DNA from: JANXUF01 sp043747685
GTDB lineage: Bacteria; Actinomycetota; Acidimicrobiia; Acidimicrobiales; Ilumatobacteraceae
Reading direction: 5' to 3'
DNA length: 64,000 nucleotides
Assembly (NCBI GenBank): GCA_043747685.1
Contig: JAYTOR010000023.1
Location: forward strand, 1 to 64,000
A program made the position numbers and the translations under genes. A model generated the notes under the pieces. It worked only from the letters and a program-made list of their open reading frames with translations, was not told the origin of the DNA and searched no databases. How positions within the stretch are numbered: the first letter of the stretch is position 1; each line of letters begins with the position of its first letter. Positions 18,897 through 27,456 of this stretch are shown here, piece by piece.

Positions 18897-20564
18897 ATGA
18901 ACTCTCGCTTGACCACCGTGATCGTCACCGGCCTGGTACTCCTGGCTGCGTGCGGAAGCACGAGTTCCAACGTCACAGCGCGTGGCGCCGCGCCGATCGC
19001 CGGCGATGCCACCGCCCCAACGACGGACTCCACCGGCCCCACTACGACGCCAACCGCCGACACGACGGCGGATACGACTGCTGACGCGACCGCCGACACC
19101 ACGGCGGACAGCACGGCCGCCACGACCGACACCGCCACGACCGACACCAGCACGGTCGACACCGGTGCCCCCGTCACGGCAGCACCTCAGACCACCGACA
19201 CGCTGGCGTCGCAGCCCCCGGTGTTCGATTTCGGAACCGGAAAGGCTCCTCAGAAATATGACGCTGTCCTGCAGGTCGAGGTCAACGACATCCAAGCCTT
19301 TTGGACGAACGAGTTCCCGAGAGTGTTCGGATCGCCATACACGCCGCTCACGGGAAAGATCTTCGCCGGCTTCCCCGGCCGCAACGACATCCCCGGGTGC
19401 GGCTCGAAGCAGAACTCTGACTACGAGAAGGATCTCAAGGACAACGCCTTCTATTGCTCGCAGGGAGACTTCGTCGCCTACGACGATGCCGATCTGTTCC
19501 CCAAGCTGTCCTCCAAGCTGGGCGACCTGTCGCTCGGTGTCGTGCTGGCGCACGAATGGGGTCATTCGATCCAGGCACGCGCCGGGGTCCCCGACAACAC
19601 ACCGACGATCAAGCTCGAACAACAGGCCGACTGCTATGCCGGGTCATGGTCGGCTCACCTCGCCCGAGGTGAGAATCCGAAGCTGACGTTCAGCGACGCA
19701 GAAATCAAGGATGCGATGCTGGCGCTGCTGTCCGTCCGTGACCCTGCGGGCTCCGATCCGGCAGATCCGAGCGCTCACGGTTCCGGGTTCGACCGGGTCG
19801 GTGCGTTCCAGGACGGTTTCGTCAACGGCGCCAAGCAATGCTCGACCTACATCGACAAATTCCCCGGTGTCCTCGAACTGCCTGCAGACGCATCGTTCAA
19901 CCAGACAAATGGCAACGCACCACTGGACGATCCTGACAAGCCAGTCCTCCCCCCGACCGATCCGAAGGACACGACCGTCGCCGGCATCTACGGACTGCTG
20001 ATCAGCCCCACCGAGTCGAACTCGCTGCCGACGTTCTGGATCGATCAACTGAAGGGCGGCAACATCACCTTCACACCCCCGAAGCTCGCCGGCTACAACG
20101 ACCAAGGCCCGTTCCCAAAATGTTCGGTTACCGACAAGTTCGCAGGGAAGCCGTACGTCTTCTGCCCTGACGACAACACGCTGTATTTCAACCGCACGAT
20201 CGGCACGAAGTTCTATCACGCGTTCGGCGACTACGCCATTGGCTACCTGCTGTCGAACGGCTACGGGGACGCCGTGCAGACGGCGCTCGGTTCGACCTTC
20301 AAGAACGCCAAGCGCTCATTGCTGAACGACTGCCTCACCGGTGCGTACACCGCAGGCTCGCTTCCGAATTCGGCGAGTACCAATCCCAACAGGGTGTCGA
20401 TCCAAGCCGGCGACCTCGACGAGGCGGTCGAGACGGCTGTGTCGATCGGTGACGCCAAGTCGACGGACAACATCATCGGCACCGGTTTCCAGAAGATCGC
20501 CGCCTTCCGCTCGGGCGTCCTCGGCGGCCTCGACGCCTGCAACAAGCAGATCGCCGCCGGCTGA
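18897..20564 (+). CDS. Lipoprotein zinc metallopeptidase (HEWGH)
   Basis: 555 aa. Signal sequence with lipobox LLAAC (Cys20), then a Thr/Asp/Ala-rich stalk of tandem TADTTADTTADAT units to about residue 95. The peptidase domain contains LGVVLAHEWGHSIQARAG: His-Glu-x-x-His zinc site with general-base Glu, and EQQADCYAGSW downstream as third-ligand region. This is the pattern of the putative neutral zinc metallopeptidase family. The remaining 250 residues hold several Cys residues that could form disulfides outside the cell. It probably acts at the cell surface. ATG 18897 chosen; GTG 18888 is an in-frame alternative. Confidence 0.8.
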   Translation: MNSRLTTVIVTGLVLLAACGSTSSNVTARGAAPIAGDATAPTTDSTGPTTTPTADTTADTTADATADTTADSTAATTDTATTDTSTVDTGAPVTAAPQTTDTLASQPPVFDFGTGKAPQKYDAVLQVEVNDIQAFWTNEFPRVFGSPYTPLTGKIFAGFPGRNDIPGCGSKQNSDYEKDLKDNAFYCSQGDFVAYDDADLFPKLSSKLGDLSLGVVLAHEWGHSIQARAGVPDNTPTIKLEQQADCYAGSWSAHLARGENPKLTFSDAEIKDAMLALLSVRDPAGSDPADPSAHGSGFDRVGAFQDGFVNGAKQCSTYIDKFPGVLELPADASFNQTNGNAPLDDPDKPVLPPTDPKDTTVAGIYGLLISPTESNSLPTFWIDQLKGGNITFTPPKLAGYNDQGPFPKCSVTDKFAGKPYVFCPDDNTLYFNRTIGTKFYHAFGDYAIGYLLSNGYGDAVQTALGSTFKNAKRSLLNDCLTGAYTAGSLPNSASTNPNRVSIQAGDLDEAVETAVSIGDAKSTDNIIGTGFQKIAAFRSGVLGGLDACNKQIAAG

Positions 20565-20597
20565 ATCGGACGGGCTCACCAGCACCCAGAGCGCCGA

Positions 20598-20612
20598 CCC
20601 GGCACAGCCGGG
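20598..20612. terminator. Hairpin between convergent genes
   Basis: cccggc (20598-20603) and gccggg (20607-20612) around a 3-nt loop, followed on the plus strand by attgtta. It lies between the peptidase stop and the L,D-transpeptidase stop and may terminate the plus-strand transcript. Confidence 0.5.
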
Positions 20613-20616
20613 ATTG

Positions 20617-21855
20617 TTAGGGCGCCTCGGTGTGTGCTGCCGCTGCGATGCTCGTGGCGATCGCTGCCGCGCCGACCGTCGTTGTTGCAGCGGCGACGGT
20701 CGTCGTAGTTGCCGGAATGGTGGTCGTCTTCGGAACGGTCGTCTTCGGAACCGTCGTCGCAGCGACGGTCGTCGACGGGGCAGCGGTCACCGGAGCGGGA
20801 ATCGTCGTGTCCGGAACGGTCGTTGCGAAATCCGGATCCGGCTGGTCATATGGTGCCCCGGCGCTGCCCTTGGCACTCGGATTGCTGGTCGTGAACAGGA
20901 AGATCTGTGATTGCAACGGTACGAGTGTCGGGAACTCGTCCGCCGGATTGTTGGGACTCGTCGGGTTGTTGTTGCTGTCGGTGTTGCCCATCGGGAGACG
21001 CACACATCCGTGCGAAGCCGGCGAGTTCGGAACGTTGGTCATACCGTGAACGGCCACACCGCCGACAAAATACGTCGGCTTGTACATCCGCCCGAGCTTG
21101 CCGGTTCGCCAACCGCTCGAGACCCGCCAGCCCAATTTGTAGGTACCGGACGGCGTCAACGCTGTGCCGGTGATGTGCTGCGTCAGCGGCGTGACGCCGG
21201 GATTGTCAGGAGTACCGGGATCAACGGTGATGGTCGCCTTCCAGGCGAGGCCGCTGCCGGTCGAGACATGGCTGATCAGTACGGGTGCGTTGTTCTTGAA
21301 GACGACCATGACTTGCTGTGGGACGTAGACCTCGACATGGGTGCTGGTCGAATTCGTCTTCTTCGGAGTGACCGTGACAACACCCTCCATCTTCGACCAG
21401 ATGTCCTGCGTCACCATGCCGTCGGCCCGCGCCGGGGGGGTATCGAGCACGAGCTTCTGGAACGCCCAGACCGCTTGCGTCGTCAGGTGGGTGAATGTGC
21501 CGGTCACGTCGCCGGGCTCGAAGTGCAGGTCTTTGAGCCGCTGCTGCAGCCGACCGACGTCGTCACCTGACATACCCTCTTTGAGAGACCTCGTGAGTGC
21601 CACATCCGCCACCGCGTTGACCGTGTCGGCAGCGACCGTCGTCGGGGGCGCGGTCTCCGCAGGGGTTGTATCGCCTGCGGCGTCTGTGCCATGCACGAAT
21701 GCCGCAGAGCCATCCGTCGGGGTAGCGGCGGCGGTTCCGGGTGCTACCGCTTTCGTGTCAGCAGTACCACTCAATGCAGCCGCCCCGACCACGCTCGTCA
21801 GCAGAACGCCACCGATGACGAGTGGCGTCCAGCGATTGGTTACCCGCGTACTCAC
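20617..21855 (-). CDS. L,D-transpeptidase with peptidoglycan-binding domain
   Basis: 412 aa. An N-terminal signal/anchor (PLVIGGVLLTSVVGAAALSG) precedes a PG_binding_1 module (SLKEGMSGDDVGRLQQRLKD, about residues 90-155). The YkuD catalytic domain follows (about 170-320), with VAVHGMTNVPNSPASHGCVR holding the His and Cys of the active site. The enzyme makes 3-3 peptidoglycan cross-links outside the cell. The last 80 residues are a Thr/Val/Pro/Ala tail with TTVPKTTVPK repeats, unusual because low-complexity tails more often precede the catalytic domain. Start GTG 21855, with GGAGGG upstream. Confidence 0.9.
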   Translation of the reverse strand: MSTRVTNRWTPLVIGGVLLTSVVGAAALSGTADTKAVAPGTAAATPTDGSAAFVHGTDAAGDTTPAETAPPTTVAADTVNAVADVALTRSLKEGMSGDDVGRLQQRLKDLHFEPGDVTGTFTHLTTQAVWAFQKLVLDTPPARADGMVTQDIWSKMEGVVTVTPKKTNSTSTHVEVYVPQQVMVVFKNNAPVLISHVSTGSGLAWKATITVDPGTPDNPGVTPLTQHITGTALTPSGTYKLGWRVSSGWRTGKLGRMYKPTYFVGGVAVHGMTNVPNSPASHGCVRLPMGNTDSNNNPTSPNNPADEFPTLVPLQSQIFLFTTSNPSAKGSAGAPYDQPDPDFATTVPDTTIPAPVTAAPSTTVAATTVPKTTVPKTTTIPATTTTVAAATTTVGAAAIATSIAAAAHTEAP

Positions 21856-21957
21856 GTGGCGCCGCCCTCCGTTCCGCTGCTCAGGCCAAGGCGACGTCAG
21901 CCTACTTGGCCAGCTGCGCCCAACGACCCCACCCCTCTCCGCAAGGGCGGAGTCGAT

Positions 21958-22701
21958 TCAGGGTTTGCTCGTCACATCAGCCAATTCGTGGCGGAGGTGC
22001 CACATTTCACCAACGATCTTGACAATGACGCCTGGCGAGGCGAGCGTCGACGTGCCGCGGGTCCGCGGAAAATAGTCCGTGCCAAACTGCATGATTCTGA
22101 AACCCGCCCGAGTCGAGCGAACGATCAACTCGGCATCGATGAACGAACCCTCGCTTTGCAGCTTCACCTGGTCGAATACGGCGCGACGTACGAGCTTGAA
22201 TGAAAAGTTGACGTCACGGATACGGACACCGAAGAGGAAACGGATGAGGTTGTTGTAGACGAGCGTGTAAAGCGCCCGGAGGTAGCCCTCCCCGGTGCGA
22301 TCGAGCCGGTATGCGCAAACCAGATCGGCGTCGTAGAGCCGGTAGATGCGCAGCGCCTTGCTCAGTTCGGCCATGTCGAACGGCAGATCGCCATCGGTGT
22401 ACAACACGAGATCGCCCGTCGACGCAGCGAAGCCGGTCTTCATCGCCCCGCCGAGCTTACGATTGACGTCGTGATGCACCACACGGACGTGTGGATCCGC
22501 AGCTGCGCGCTCGTCGGCGAGTCGAGGCGTCGAGTCGGTGGACGCATCGTCGACGATGATCAACTCGTAGTCCGAAATCTCGCCGTCTTTGATCAGGATC
22601 TGGCAGGCATCGTCAGCGGCTTCGAGCGCAGGACCAATGTTGTCTTCCTCGTTGAACATCGGAAAGAAGATCGACAACGTCGGGGCACCGATCGGGGACA
22701 T
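21958..22701 (-). CDS. Family 2 glycosyltransferase (polyprenyl-phosphate sugar transferase type)
   Basis: 247 aa. GT-A fold: LSIFFPMFNEEDNIGPALE at the N-terminus, YELIIVDDASTDSTP (first Asp pair), LVLYTDGDLPFD (DxD-like metal site) and a C-terminal RTRGTSTLAS segment. This pattern matches dolichol/undecaprenyl-phosphate mannose or glucose synthases that load sugars onto a lipid carrier at the inner face of the membrane. No transmembrane helices of its own. ATG 22701 chosen; in-frame sequence up to 22791 lacks homology-like character. A second GT2 gene lies 0.6 kb further on. Confidence 0.85.
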   Translation of the reverse strand: MSPIGAPTLSIFFPMFNEEDNIGPALEAADDACQILIKDGEISDYELIIVDDASTDSTPRLADERAAADPHVRVVHHDVNRKLGGAMKTGFAASTGDLVLYTDGDLPFDMAELSKALRIYRLYDADLVCAYRLDRTGEGYLRALYTLVYNNLIRFLFGVRIRDVNFSFKLVRRAVFDQVKLQSEGSFIDAELIVRSTRAGFRIMQFGTDYFPRTRGTSTLASPGVIVKIVGEMWHLRHELADVTSKP

Positions 22702-22789
22702 ACGATCAAACGGTACAGATGATCGCGGCGGTTCGCCCGTCGGGACGTACGTTACACAGGCAAATCTCACCGGAGCCGACGAGATTTCC

Positions 22790-23374
22790 ATGACGACGTA
22801 CGGTGGAGAACATCGGTGTGAGCACTACCTTTCGAGCGTGGCTTCGCTTCCGCCTCCCCCTCCCGCTCCGCCTCCCCGATCGGAGCCGAAACTGCAGGAT
22901 TCGACGATGGAGGGTTCGATGGAGGCTGAGCCGCTACCGCTACCGCTGCTGCCATCGCTGGTTGACGATCTCGCTCCCGGACAGCTGTCTCCGGGATGGC
23001 GCACGACGTCGACCGTGGGTTGGCTCGGCGTCGTCATCGGCCTGTTCGCAATTCACGATACGGCTGACTTCATCGGCAAGCCGACGTGGTGGCAACTGCA
23101 CAGCCTCGGGTTGGTGCCGTTCATCATCCCATTGATCGCCGGGGGTGTCGCCTACGTCAACTGGAGGTGGACGGTATGGGTGTCGTTCGTCGGCGCGCTG
23201 TCGATCGGCGTCAGCGCGCTCGTCAGTCGAACTGTCGCGCCGGGCGCTGCACTCGTCGAGGCAGCGATCGCCCTCGCCGTCGTACTCCTGACGATCGCCT
23301 GTCTTGCCGGCAGGGTACGACAACGCGTCGCCTCGCCTACCGAGGCGGCTGCCGCCGGAAGACAAACCGTCTGA
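22790..23374 (+). CDS. Four-helix membrane protein with proline-rich N-terminus
   Basis: 194 aa from ATG 22790; GTG 22838 or ATG 22907/22919 are alternatives. A proline-rich segment (SLPPPPPAPPPRSEP) precedes a short acidic part and four membrane helices (VGWLGVVIGLFAIHD, LGLVPFIIPLIAGGVAYV, WVSFVGALSIGVSALVS, AAIALAVVLLTIACLAG). Family not recognised. It is flanked by the two glycosyltransferases and its 3' end overlaps the second by 38 nt, so a place in the same envelope function is possible. Confidence 0.55.
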   Translation: MTTYGGEHRCEHYLSSVASLPPPPPAPPPRSEPKLQDSTMEGSMEAEPLPLPLLPSLVDDLAPGQLSPGWRTTSTVGWLGVVIGLFAIHDTADFIGKPTWWQLHSLGLVPFIIPLIAGGVAYVNWRWTVWVSFVGALSIGVSALVSRTVAPGAALVEAAIALAVVLLTIACLAGRVRQRVASPTEAAAAGRQTV

Positions 23375-24572
23375 GCAGCACGAAACGCATGATCGAGGCA
23401 ACGGACCAGGAGGCTACGAGCGCCACGATTTCACCGGCCTCCCCGACCCGTGCGGCGGTCGCTCCGGCGATTGCGGCGATGCTCAGCGCCAACCCGGCGA
23501 GATACACGAGCGTTCCGCCGAGATAGTGCCTGAGTCGATGGGCCGTGCCGCGTTGCACGAAGGTGAACCGACGGTTTGCCCAGGTGTTGCCGAGGGTGGT
23601 GGCTGTCAACGCCACGACATTGGCCCAGCCCGACCCGATGTCGCCACGCAACATCAGGAAGATCGCCAGCGACACAAGCGTCGAAACAGTGCCGACGAGC
23701 CCGAAACTGACGAGTTGGCGACCGAAGTCGTCGCCGAGTTCGGGCCGGGCCAATGGACCGAGATCAGGACTACCGGGCCCGAACCAGATGCGTTTGGCGA
23801 CGCGCCAGACCCCACGGAGGTCCTCCGTCGCCGTGCTGCGGACATGCACCCGACTATCGGGATCGTCGACCCAGTCGACAGGAACTTCGTGCACGCGTAG
23901 TCCTGAGCGCTCGGCGAGTAGCAGCAACTCGGTATCGAAGAACCAGGCATTGTCGACGACTTCGGGCACGAGCGCCTTGGCGACGTCGGCACGAATCGCT
24001 TTGAACCCGCACTGCGCATCACGGAAACGAACGCCGAAGACGCCACGCAGGATCATGTTGTAGGTACGCGAGATGACTTCTCGCTTCGGTCCTCTGGCGA
24101 CGGTGGAGTCGCGACACAGCCGGGAACCGATGGACACATCGGAATGACCGGAAACGAGAGGGGCCACGAGTGGAAGCAAGGCCCGCAGATCGGTCGATAG
24201 ATCGACGTCCATATAGGCGACGATCAGCCCGTCGCTGGCCAACCACGCAGTCCGCAGCGCTCTGCCTCGACCCTTGTGATCGAGATGGAGCGCATGCACG
24301 GACGTCATCGTCTTCGCCAGGCGTTCGGCAATCTCGAATGTCCTGTCGTTCGATGCGTTGTCGACGATCGTGATCCGCCAGGTGAACGGAAACGTCGCTG
24401 TCAGGAACGCGTGGAGACGGACGATGCTCGATTGGAGGATCGCCTCCTCGTCGAAAACCGGGATGACGATATCGACCGTCGGGGCCTCGTGAGGAACTAG
24501 CTCATCGTCCGCCCGCGACGATGCCACGACATTCGCGGAGGGGATCGGATCGAGGTTCGTGAAGACGCTCAT
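23337..24572 (-). CDS. GT2 glycosyltransferase fused to GtrA-like membrane domain
   Basis: 411 aa. The N-terminal 250 residues are a DPM1/GtrB-like transferase: VDIVIPVFDEEAILQSSIVR, ITIVDNASNDRT, GLIVAYMDVDLSTD (DxD) and DAQCGFKAI. The last 130 residues are a GtrA domain with four helices (LVSFGLVGTVSTLVSLAIF; NTWANRRFTFVQRG). GtrB-type enzymes make the lipid-linked sugar and GtrA is thought to flip it. Both steps on one chain suggests direct hand-over for cell-envelope glycosylation. Start ATG 24572. Confidence 0.88.
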   Translation of the reverse strand: MSVFTNLDPIPSANVVASSRADDELVPHEAPTVDIVIPVFDEEAILQSSIVRLHAFLTATFPFTWRITIVDNASNDRTFEIAERLAKTMTSVHALHLDHKGRGRALRTAWLASDGLIVAYMDVDLSTDLRALLPLVAPLVSGHSDVSIGSRLCRDSTVARGPKREVISRTYNMILRGVFGVRFRDAQCGFKAIRADVAKALVPEVVDNAWFFDTELLLLAERSGLRVHEVPVDWVDDPDSRVHVRSTATEDLRGVWRVAKRIWFGPGSPDLGPLARPELGDDFGRQLVSFGLVGTVSTLVSLAIFLMLRGDIGSGWANVVALTATTLGNTWANRRFTFVQRGTAHRLRHYLGGTLVYLAGLALSIAAIAGATAARVGEAGEIVALVASWSVASIMRFVLLRRFVFRRQPPR

Positions 24573-24674
24573 GCCAGCACTGCCCAGTCTACGCGTCGCT
24601 CCATCGCCACACCGTGGCAGCTCACGCTGTGAAAAAATGGCGAGAATCCGGTGCGGCCCGATAGAAACGAGCGG

Positions 24675-25340
24675 ATGCCGCTGACCGGAACGACCGTGCT
24701 GTTCGACGTCGACGGGACGTTGACCGATTCATATGTCGGCTTCGAACGGTCGGTGCGACATGCCGTCGAAACGCTCGGACTCTCCATGCCTGACAACGTT
24801 CGAGCGTTCGTCGGACCGCCGCTCGACGAATCGTTCCGGTCGCTCGGCATGTCGGACGCCTTTGTCGTCGAGGCATTGCAGCTCTACCGCGCACGGTACT
24901 GGGAGGTCGGCTACCTCGAGAACGAGGTGTATCCCGGTATCGCCGAGTTGCTCGCACTGCTGGTCGCCGACGGTGCAGCCCTCGGCGTCGCCACGTCCAA
25001 ACCAGAGCAGACGGCGACACGAATCCTCGAGCACTTCGGCCTCGCCGAGTATTTCGTGTTCATCGGCGGCGCAACGTTCGATGGCACCCGTTCACACAAA
25101 CACGACGTTGTCGCCCACACGATGGCGGCGATGGGGCAGCCAGACCCCAAACGCACGCTGATGATCGGTGACCGCCTTCACGACGTCCACGGAGCAGGTC
25201 GGTTGGGGATCGCCACCATCGGCGTGACATGGGGATACGGCGGGCGCGAGGAACTCACGACGGCCGGCGCTGCGGTTGTGGTCGACGACACCACGGCGTT
25301 GCGCCACGCCATCCGAACGCTCGCCGCCGTCGGAGACTGA
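24675..25340 (+). CDS. HAD phosphatase, phosphoglycolate phosphatase-like
   Basis: 221 aa. VLFDVDGTLTDSYVGFERSV holds the two catalytic Asp residues (DxDGT), a four-helix cap follows, then GVATSKPEQTATRIL (motif II/III) and TLMIGDRLHDVHGAGRLGI (motif IV). This layout is that of Gph/PpaX-type enzymes acting on phosphoglycolate or pyrophosphate. GTG 24651 is an alternative start; ATG 24675 gives the normal N-terminus. It runs toward the minus-strand relics, ending 6 nt before them. Confidence 0.85.
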   Translation: MPLTGTTVLFDVDGTLTDSYVGFERSVRHAVETLGLSMPDNVRAFVGPPLDESFRSLGMSDAFVVEALQLYRARYWEVGYLENEVYPGIAELLALLVADGAALGVATSKPEQTATRILEHFGLAEYFVFIGGATFDGTRSHKHDVVAHTMAAMGQPDPKRTLMIGDRLHDVHGAGRLGIATIGVTWGYGGREELTTAGAAVVVDDTTALRHAIRTLAAVGD

Positions 25341-25346
25341 AACCTG

Positions 25347-25660
25347 TCAGGTCACTTCGAACACGTGGAGTACGGCTTCTCCTGGTCGCCCGAGCGTCAA
25401 TTCGGCGACGAAGATCGATGCGGCCAGCCGGCTGTACCGTCCGTCACCGACCTCGAATCGTGGCACCGTCCTGCCGTACATCGGCTCGCTCATGTCCGGC
25501 CGCTCGCCTGCGAACAGCTTGGCCATCATCCGTCGTTCGATGCCCTCGTTGGTCACCAAATCAGTACGCCGTCGTGCGTCGCCAGCGTGTAGCGGGCATG
25601 GAATTCGATCGAGCCGTCCGCCGACACGAGATTCCAATCTGCACCACCCGGTTTGACGAT
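25347..25660 (-). pseudogene. DUF3237-family relic (truncated, frameshifted)
   Basis: Read on the minus strand from about 25660: IVKPGGADWNLVSADGSIEF, then ARYTLATHDGVLIW, where TGA stops the frame near 25557. One frame over it goes on as LVTNEGIERRMMAKLFAGE, PMYGRTVPRFEVGDGRYSRL and FVAELTLGRPGEAVLHVFEV to the stop at 25347. The order of motifs is that of DUF3237 proteins. A single missing G in tttggtgacc would restore the frame. About 50 N-terminal residues are absent: the homology ends at the heptamer repeat. Identification is by recall of the family pattern. Confidence 0.65.
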
Positions 25661-25662
25661 CC

Positions 25663-25697
25663 CCGACAGCCGACAGCCGACAGCGAACAGCCGACAG
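25663..25697. repeat. Heptamer tandem repeat (ccgacag)
   Basis: Five head-to-tail 7-bp units: ccgacag three times, cgaacag, then ccgacag. On the other strand this reads ctgtcgg. It marks exactly the junction between the DUF3237 relic and the carotenoid oxygenase relic. Confidence 0.85.
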
Positions 25698-25703
25698 CCT
25701 TCG

Positions 25704-25850
25704 GACGACGGCGACCTGCCCGGCGGCGACATTTTTGGCGTCGAGCACCACCAGATCTGTGCGGTTTTCGTTTCGTCGCCCGACCATCGTCAACAGCCAA
25801 CCATCGCCCTCGGGTGCGTCCGGCGCCGACGGCACGAGGATCGCCTCGGA
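25704..25850 (-). pseudogene. Carotenoid oxygenase C-terminal fragment
   Basis: About 49 codons resembling the end of carotenoid cleavage oxygenases: SEAILVPSAPDAPEGDGWLL, TMVGRRNENRTDLVVLDAKN and VAAGQVAVV. In intact proteins this leads to a HxPxxxPxGFHG segment with an iron-ligand His; here the frame enters the heptamer repeat. The upstream 400 or more residues are missing. At its 5' edge (25850) it abuts the amidohydrolase fragment on the other strand. Confidence 0.6.
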
Positions 25851-26234
25851 CCTGTTCTCGGTCTTTCCCACCCTACGATTCATCATTCCCCACGGCGGAG
25901 GTGCCGTTCGGTATCACCGGGGTCGATTTCGCGACATCGCCCGGGACATGAAACTCCCACCGCTCGAGGAGTCGGTGCTGCAGAACGTCTTCTTCGATAC
26001 GTGCGTCTACCACCAGGCGGGATCGACCTGCTGCTGAGCGTCATCCCGATCGACAACATCCTCTTCGCCTCCGAGATGGTCGGCGCCGTCCGCGGCATCG
26101 ACCCGCTGACCGGTCATTACTTCGACGACACACGCCGCTACGTCATCGATGCCAACGTCACCGACGCAGATCGACAGGCAATTTTCGAAGGCAACACGCG
26201 GCGTGTTTTCCCGCGCCTGCTGACCGGTGCTTGA
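25849..26234 (+). pseudogene. Amidohydrolase (4-oxalomesaconate hydratase-like) C-terminal fragment, frameshifted
   Basis: Frame 1 from 25849 reads DLFSVFPTLRFIIPHGGGAV, then YHRGRFRDIARDMKLPP and NVFFDTCVYHQ, and breaks at about 26020 (caggcggg). Frame 2 continues GIDLLLSVIPIDNILFASEM, VGAVRGIDPLTGHYFDDTRR and IFEGNTRRVFPRLLTG. One missing base restores the family sequence seen in amidohydrolase-2 enzymes such as 4-oxalomesaconate hydratase of aromatic acid catabolism. The N-terminal two thirds, including the first metal ligands, are gone. Confidence 0.7.
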
Positions 26235-26246
26235 CACCGCTGCGGA

Positions 26247-27437
26247 TCAGGCGAACATCGTCTGAAGGCGCGCGACCCCCTCCTCCATCTCGGCGTCTGC
26301 CATCGCAAAGCTGAGGCGCACATAGCCTGGCGCGCCGAAAGCCTCACCGGGGACGAGCGCAACCTTGGCCTCCGACAGGATCAAGTCGGCGAGCTCCATC
26401 GTCGTCGTGGCGCTATGGCCACCGACATCGCGATTGAGCAGGCCCTGGAACGACGGGAAGCAGTAGAACGCACCCTGCGGCTCCAGACACGACACCCCGG
26501 GAATCGCGCTGAGCATCTCGTGCATCTTCCTGCCTCGACGCTCGAAGGCGGTCCGCATCATGGCGACAGCCGTGAGGTCTCCGCTGACCGCAGCGAGTGC
26601 AGCCCGCTGGGCGACGTTGCAGACGTTGGAGGTGACGTGGCTCTGGAAGTTCGTCGACGCCTTGATCACGTCGTTCGGCCCGATCATCCAGCCGACACGC
26701 CAGCCGGTCATCGCATAGGTCTTGGCGACGCCGTTGAGCACGAGTGTCTGATCGGCGAGGTCGGGGACCAGCACGGGCATCGACGCAAACGTGTGCGGTC
26801 CATACGTGAGATGCTCGTAGATCTCGTCGGTGATCACCCAGATGCCGTGGCGCAGCGCCCAATAGCCGATCGCTTCGATCTCGTCGGTCGTGTAGACCGC
26901 GCCCGTCGGATTGTCGGGTGAAACGAACAGAATAGCCTTGGTGCGTGGTGTCCTGGCAGCTTCGAGTTGCTCGACGGTGACGCGGAAACTGGTCTCCTCT
27001 GACGTGCTGATGACAACGGGAACGCCGCCGGCGAGGGCGATCGCCTCGGGGTACGTCGTCCAGTACGGTGCGGGGCAGATCACTTCGTCACCCTCGTTGC
27101 ACAGCACCGCCATCGCCGTGAACACTGCGTGCTTGCCTCCGTTAGTGATGAGTACCTGCGAACCCGTGACGTGGTAGCCGGAGTCGCGCTTCGTCTTGAC
27201 GGCGATCGCGTCCTTCAGTTCTGGCAGACCGCCGGCCGGCGAATAACGATGGTTCTTCGGATCCCTCGCAGCTTCGACCGCCGCTTCGACGATGTGATCG
27301 GGCGTCGGGAAGTCCGGCTCGCCGGCACCGAAGCCGATGATGTCCTCCCCCGCGGCCTTCAGCGCTTTGGCTTTGGCGTCGACGGCGAGTGTCTGGGATT
27401 CGGCAATTGCGCCGATGCGCTTGGAAATACGGTCCAC
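26247..27437 (-). CDS. Class I aspartate aminotransferase
   Basis: 396 aa from GTG 27437, which has GGAG 4 nt upstream and gives the expected VDRISKRIGAIAESQTLAVD. Landmarks are FGAGEPDFPTPDHI, SPDNPTGAVYT, VITDEIYEHLTYG and NGVAKTYAMTGWRVGWMIG with the PLP-binding Lys, then the substrate-carboxylate Arg region YVRLSFAMAD. It transfers amino groups between aspartate and 2-oxoglutarate, linking the TCA cycle to nitrogen metabolism. GTG 27455 is an in-frame alternative. Its start lies 19 bp from that of divergent serC. Confidence 0.9.
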   Translation of the reverse strand: MDRISKRIGAIAESQTLAVDAKAKALKAAGEDIIGFGAGEPDFPTPDHIVEAAVEAARDPKNHRYSPAGGLPELKDAIAVKTKRDSGYHVTGSQVLITNGGKHAVFTAMAVLCNEGDEVICPAPYWTTYPEAIALAGGVPVVISTSEETSFRVTVEQLEAARTPRTKAILFVSPDNPTGAVYTTDEIEAIGYWALRHGIWVITDEIYEHLTYGPHTFASMPVLVPDLADQTLVLNGVAKTYAMTGWRVGWMIGPNDVIKASTNFQSHVTSNVCNVAQRAALAAVSGDLTAVAMMRTAFERRGRKMHEMLSAIPGVSCLEPQGAFYCFPSFQGLLNRDVGGHSATTTMELADLILSEAKVALVPGEAFGAPGYVRLSFAMADAEMEEGVARLQTMFA

Positions 27438-27456
27438 GAGACTCCATGCTGGCACA

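Noticed and set aside
20640..21049. Plus-strand valine-rich hydrophobic frame resembling a membrane protein
   Set aside because: It is the complement of the Thr-rich tail of the L,D-transpeptidase.
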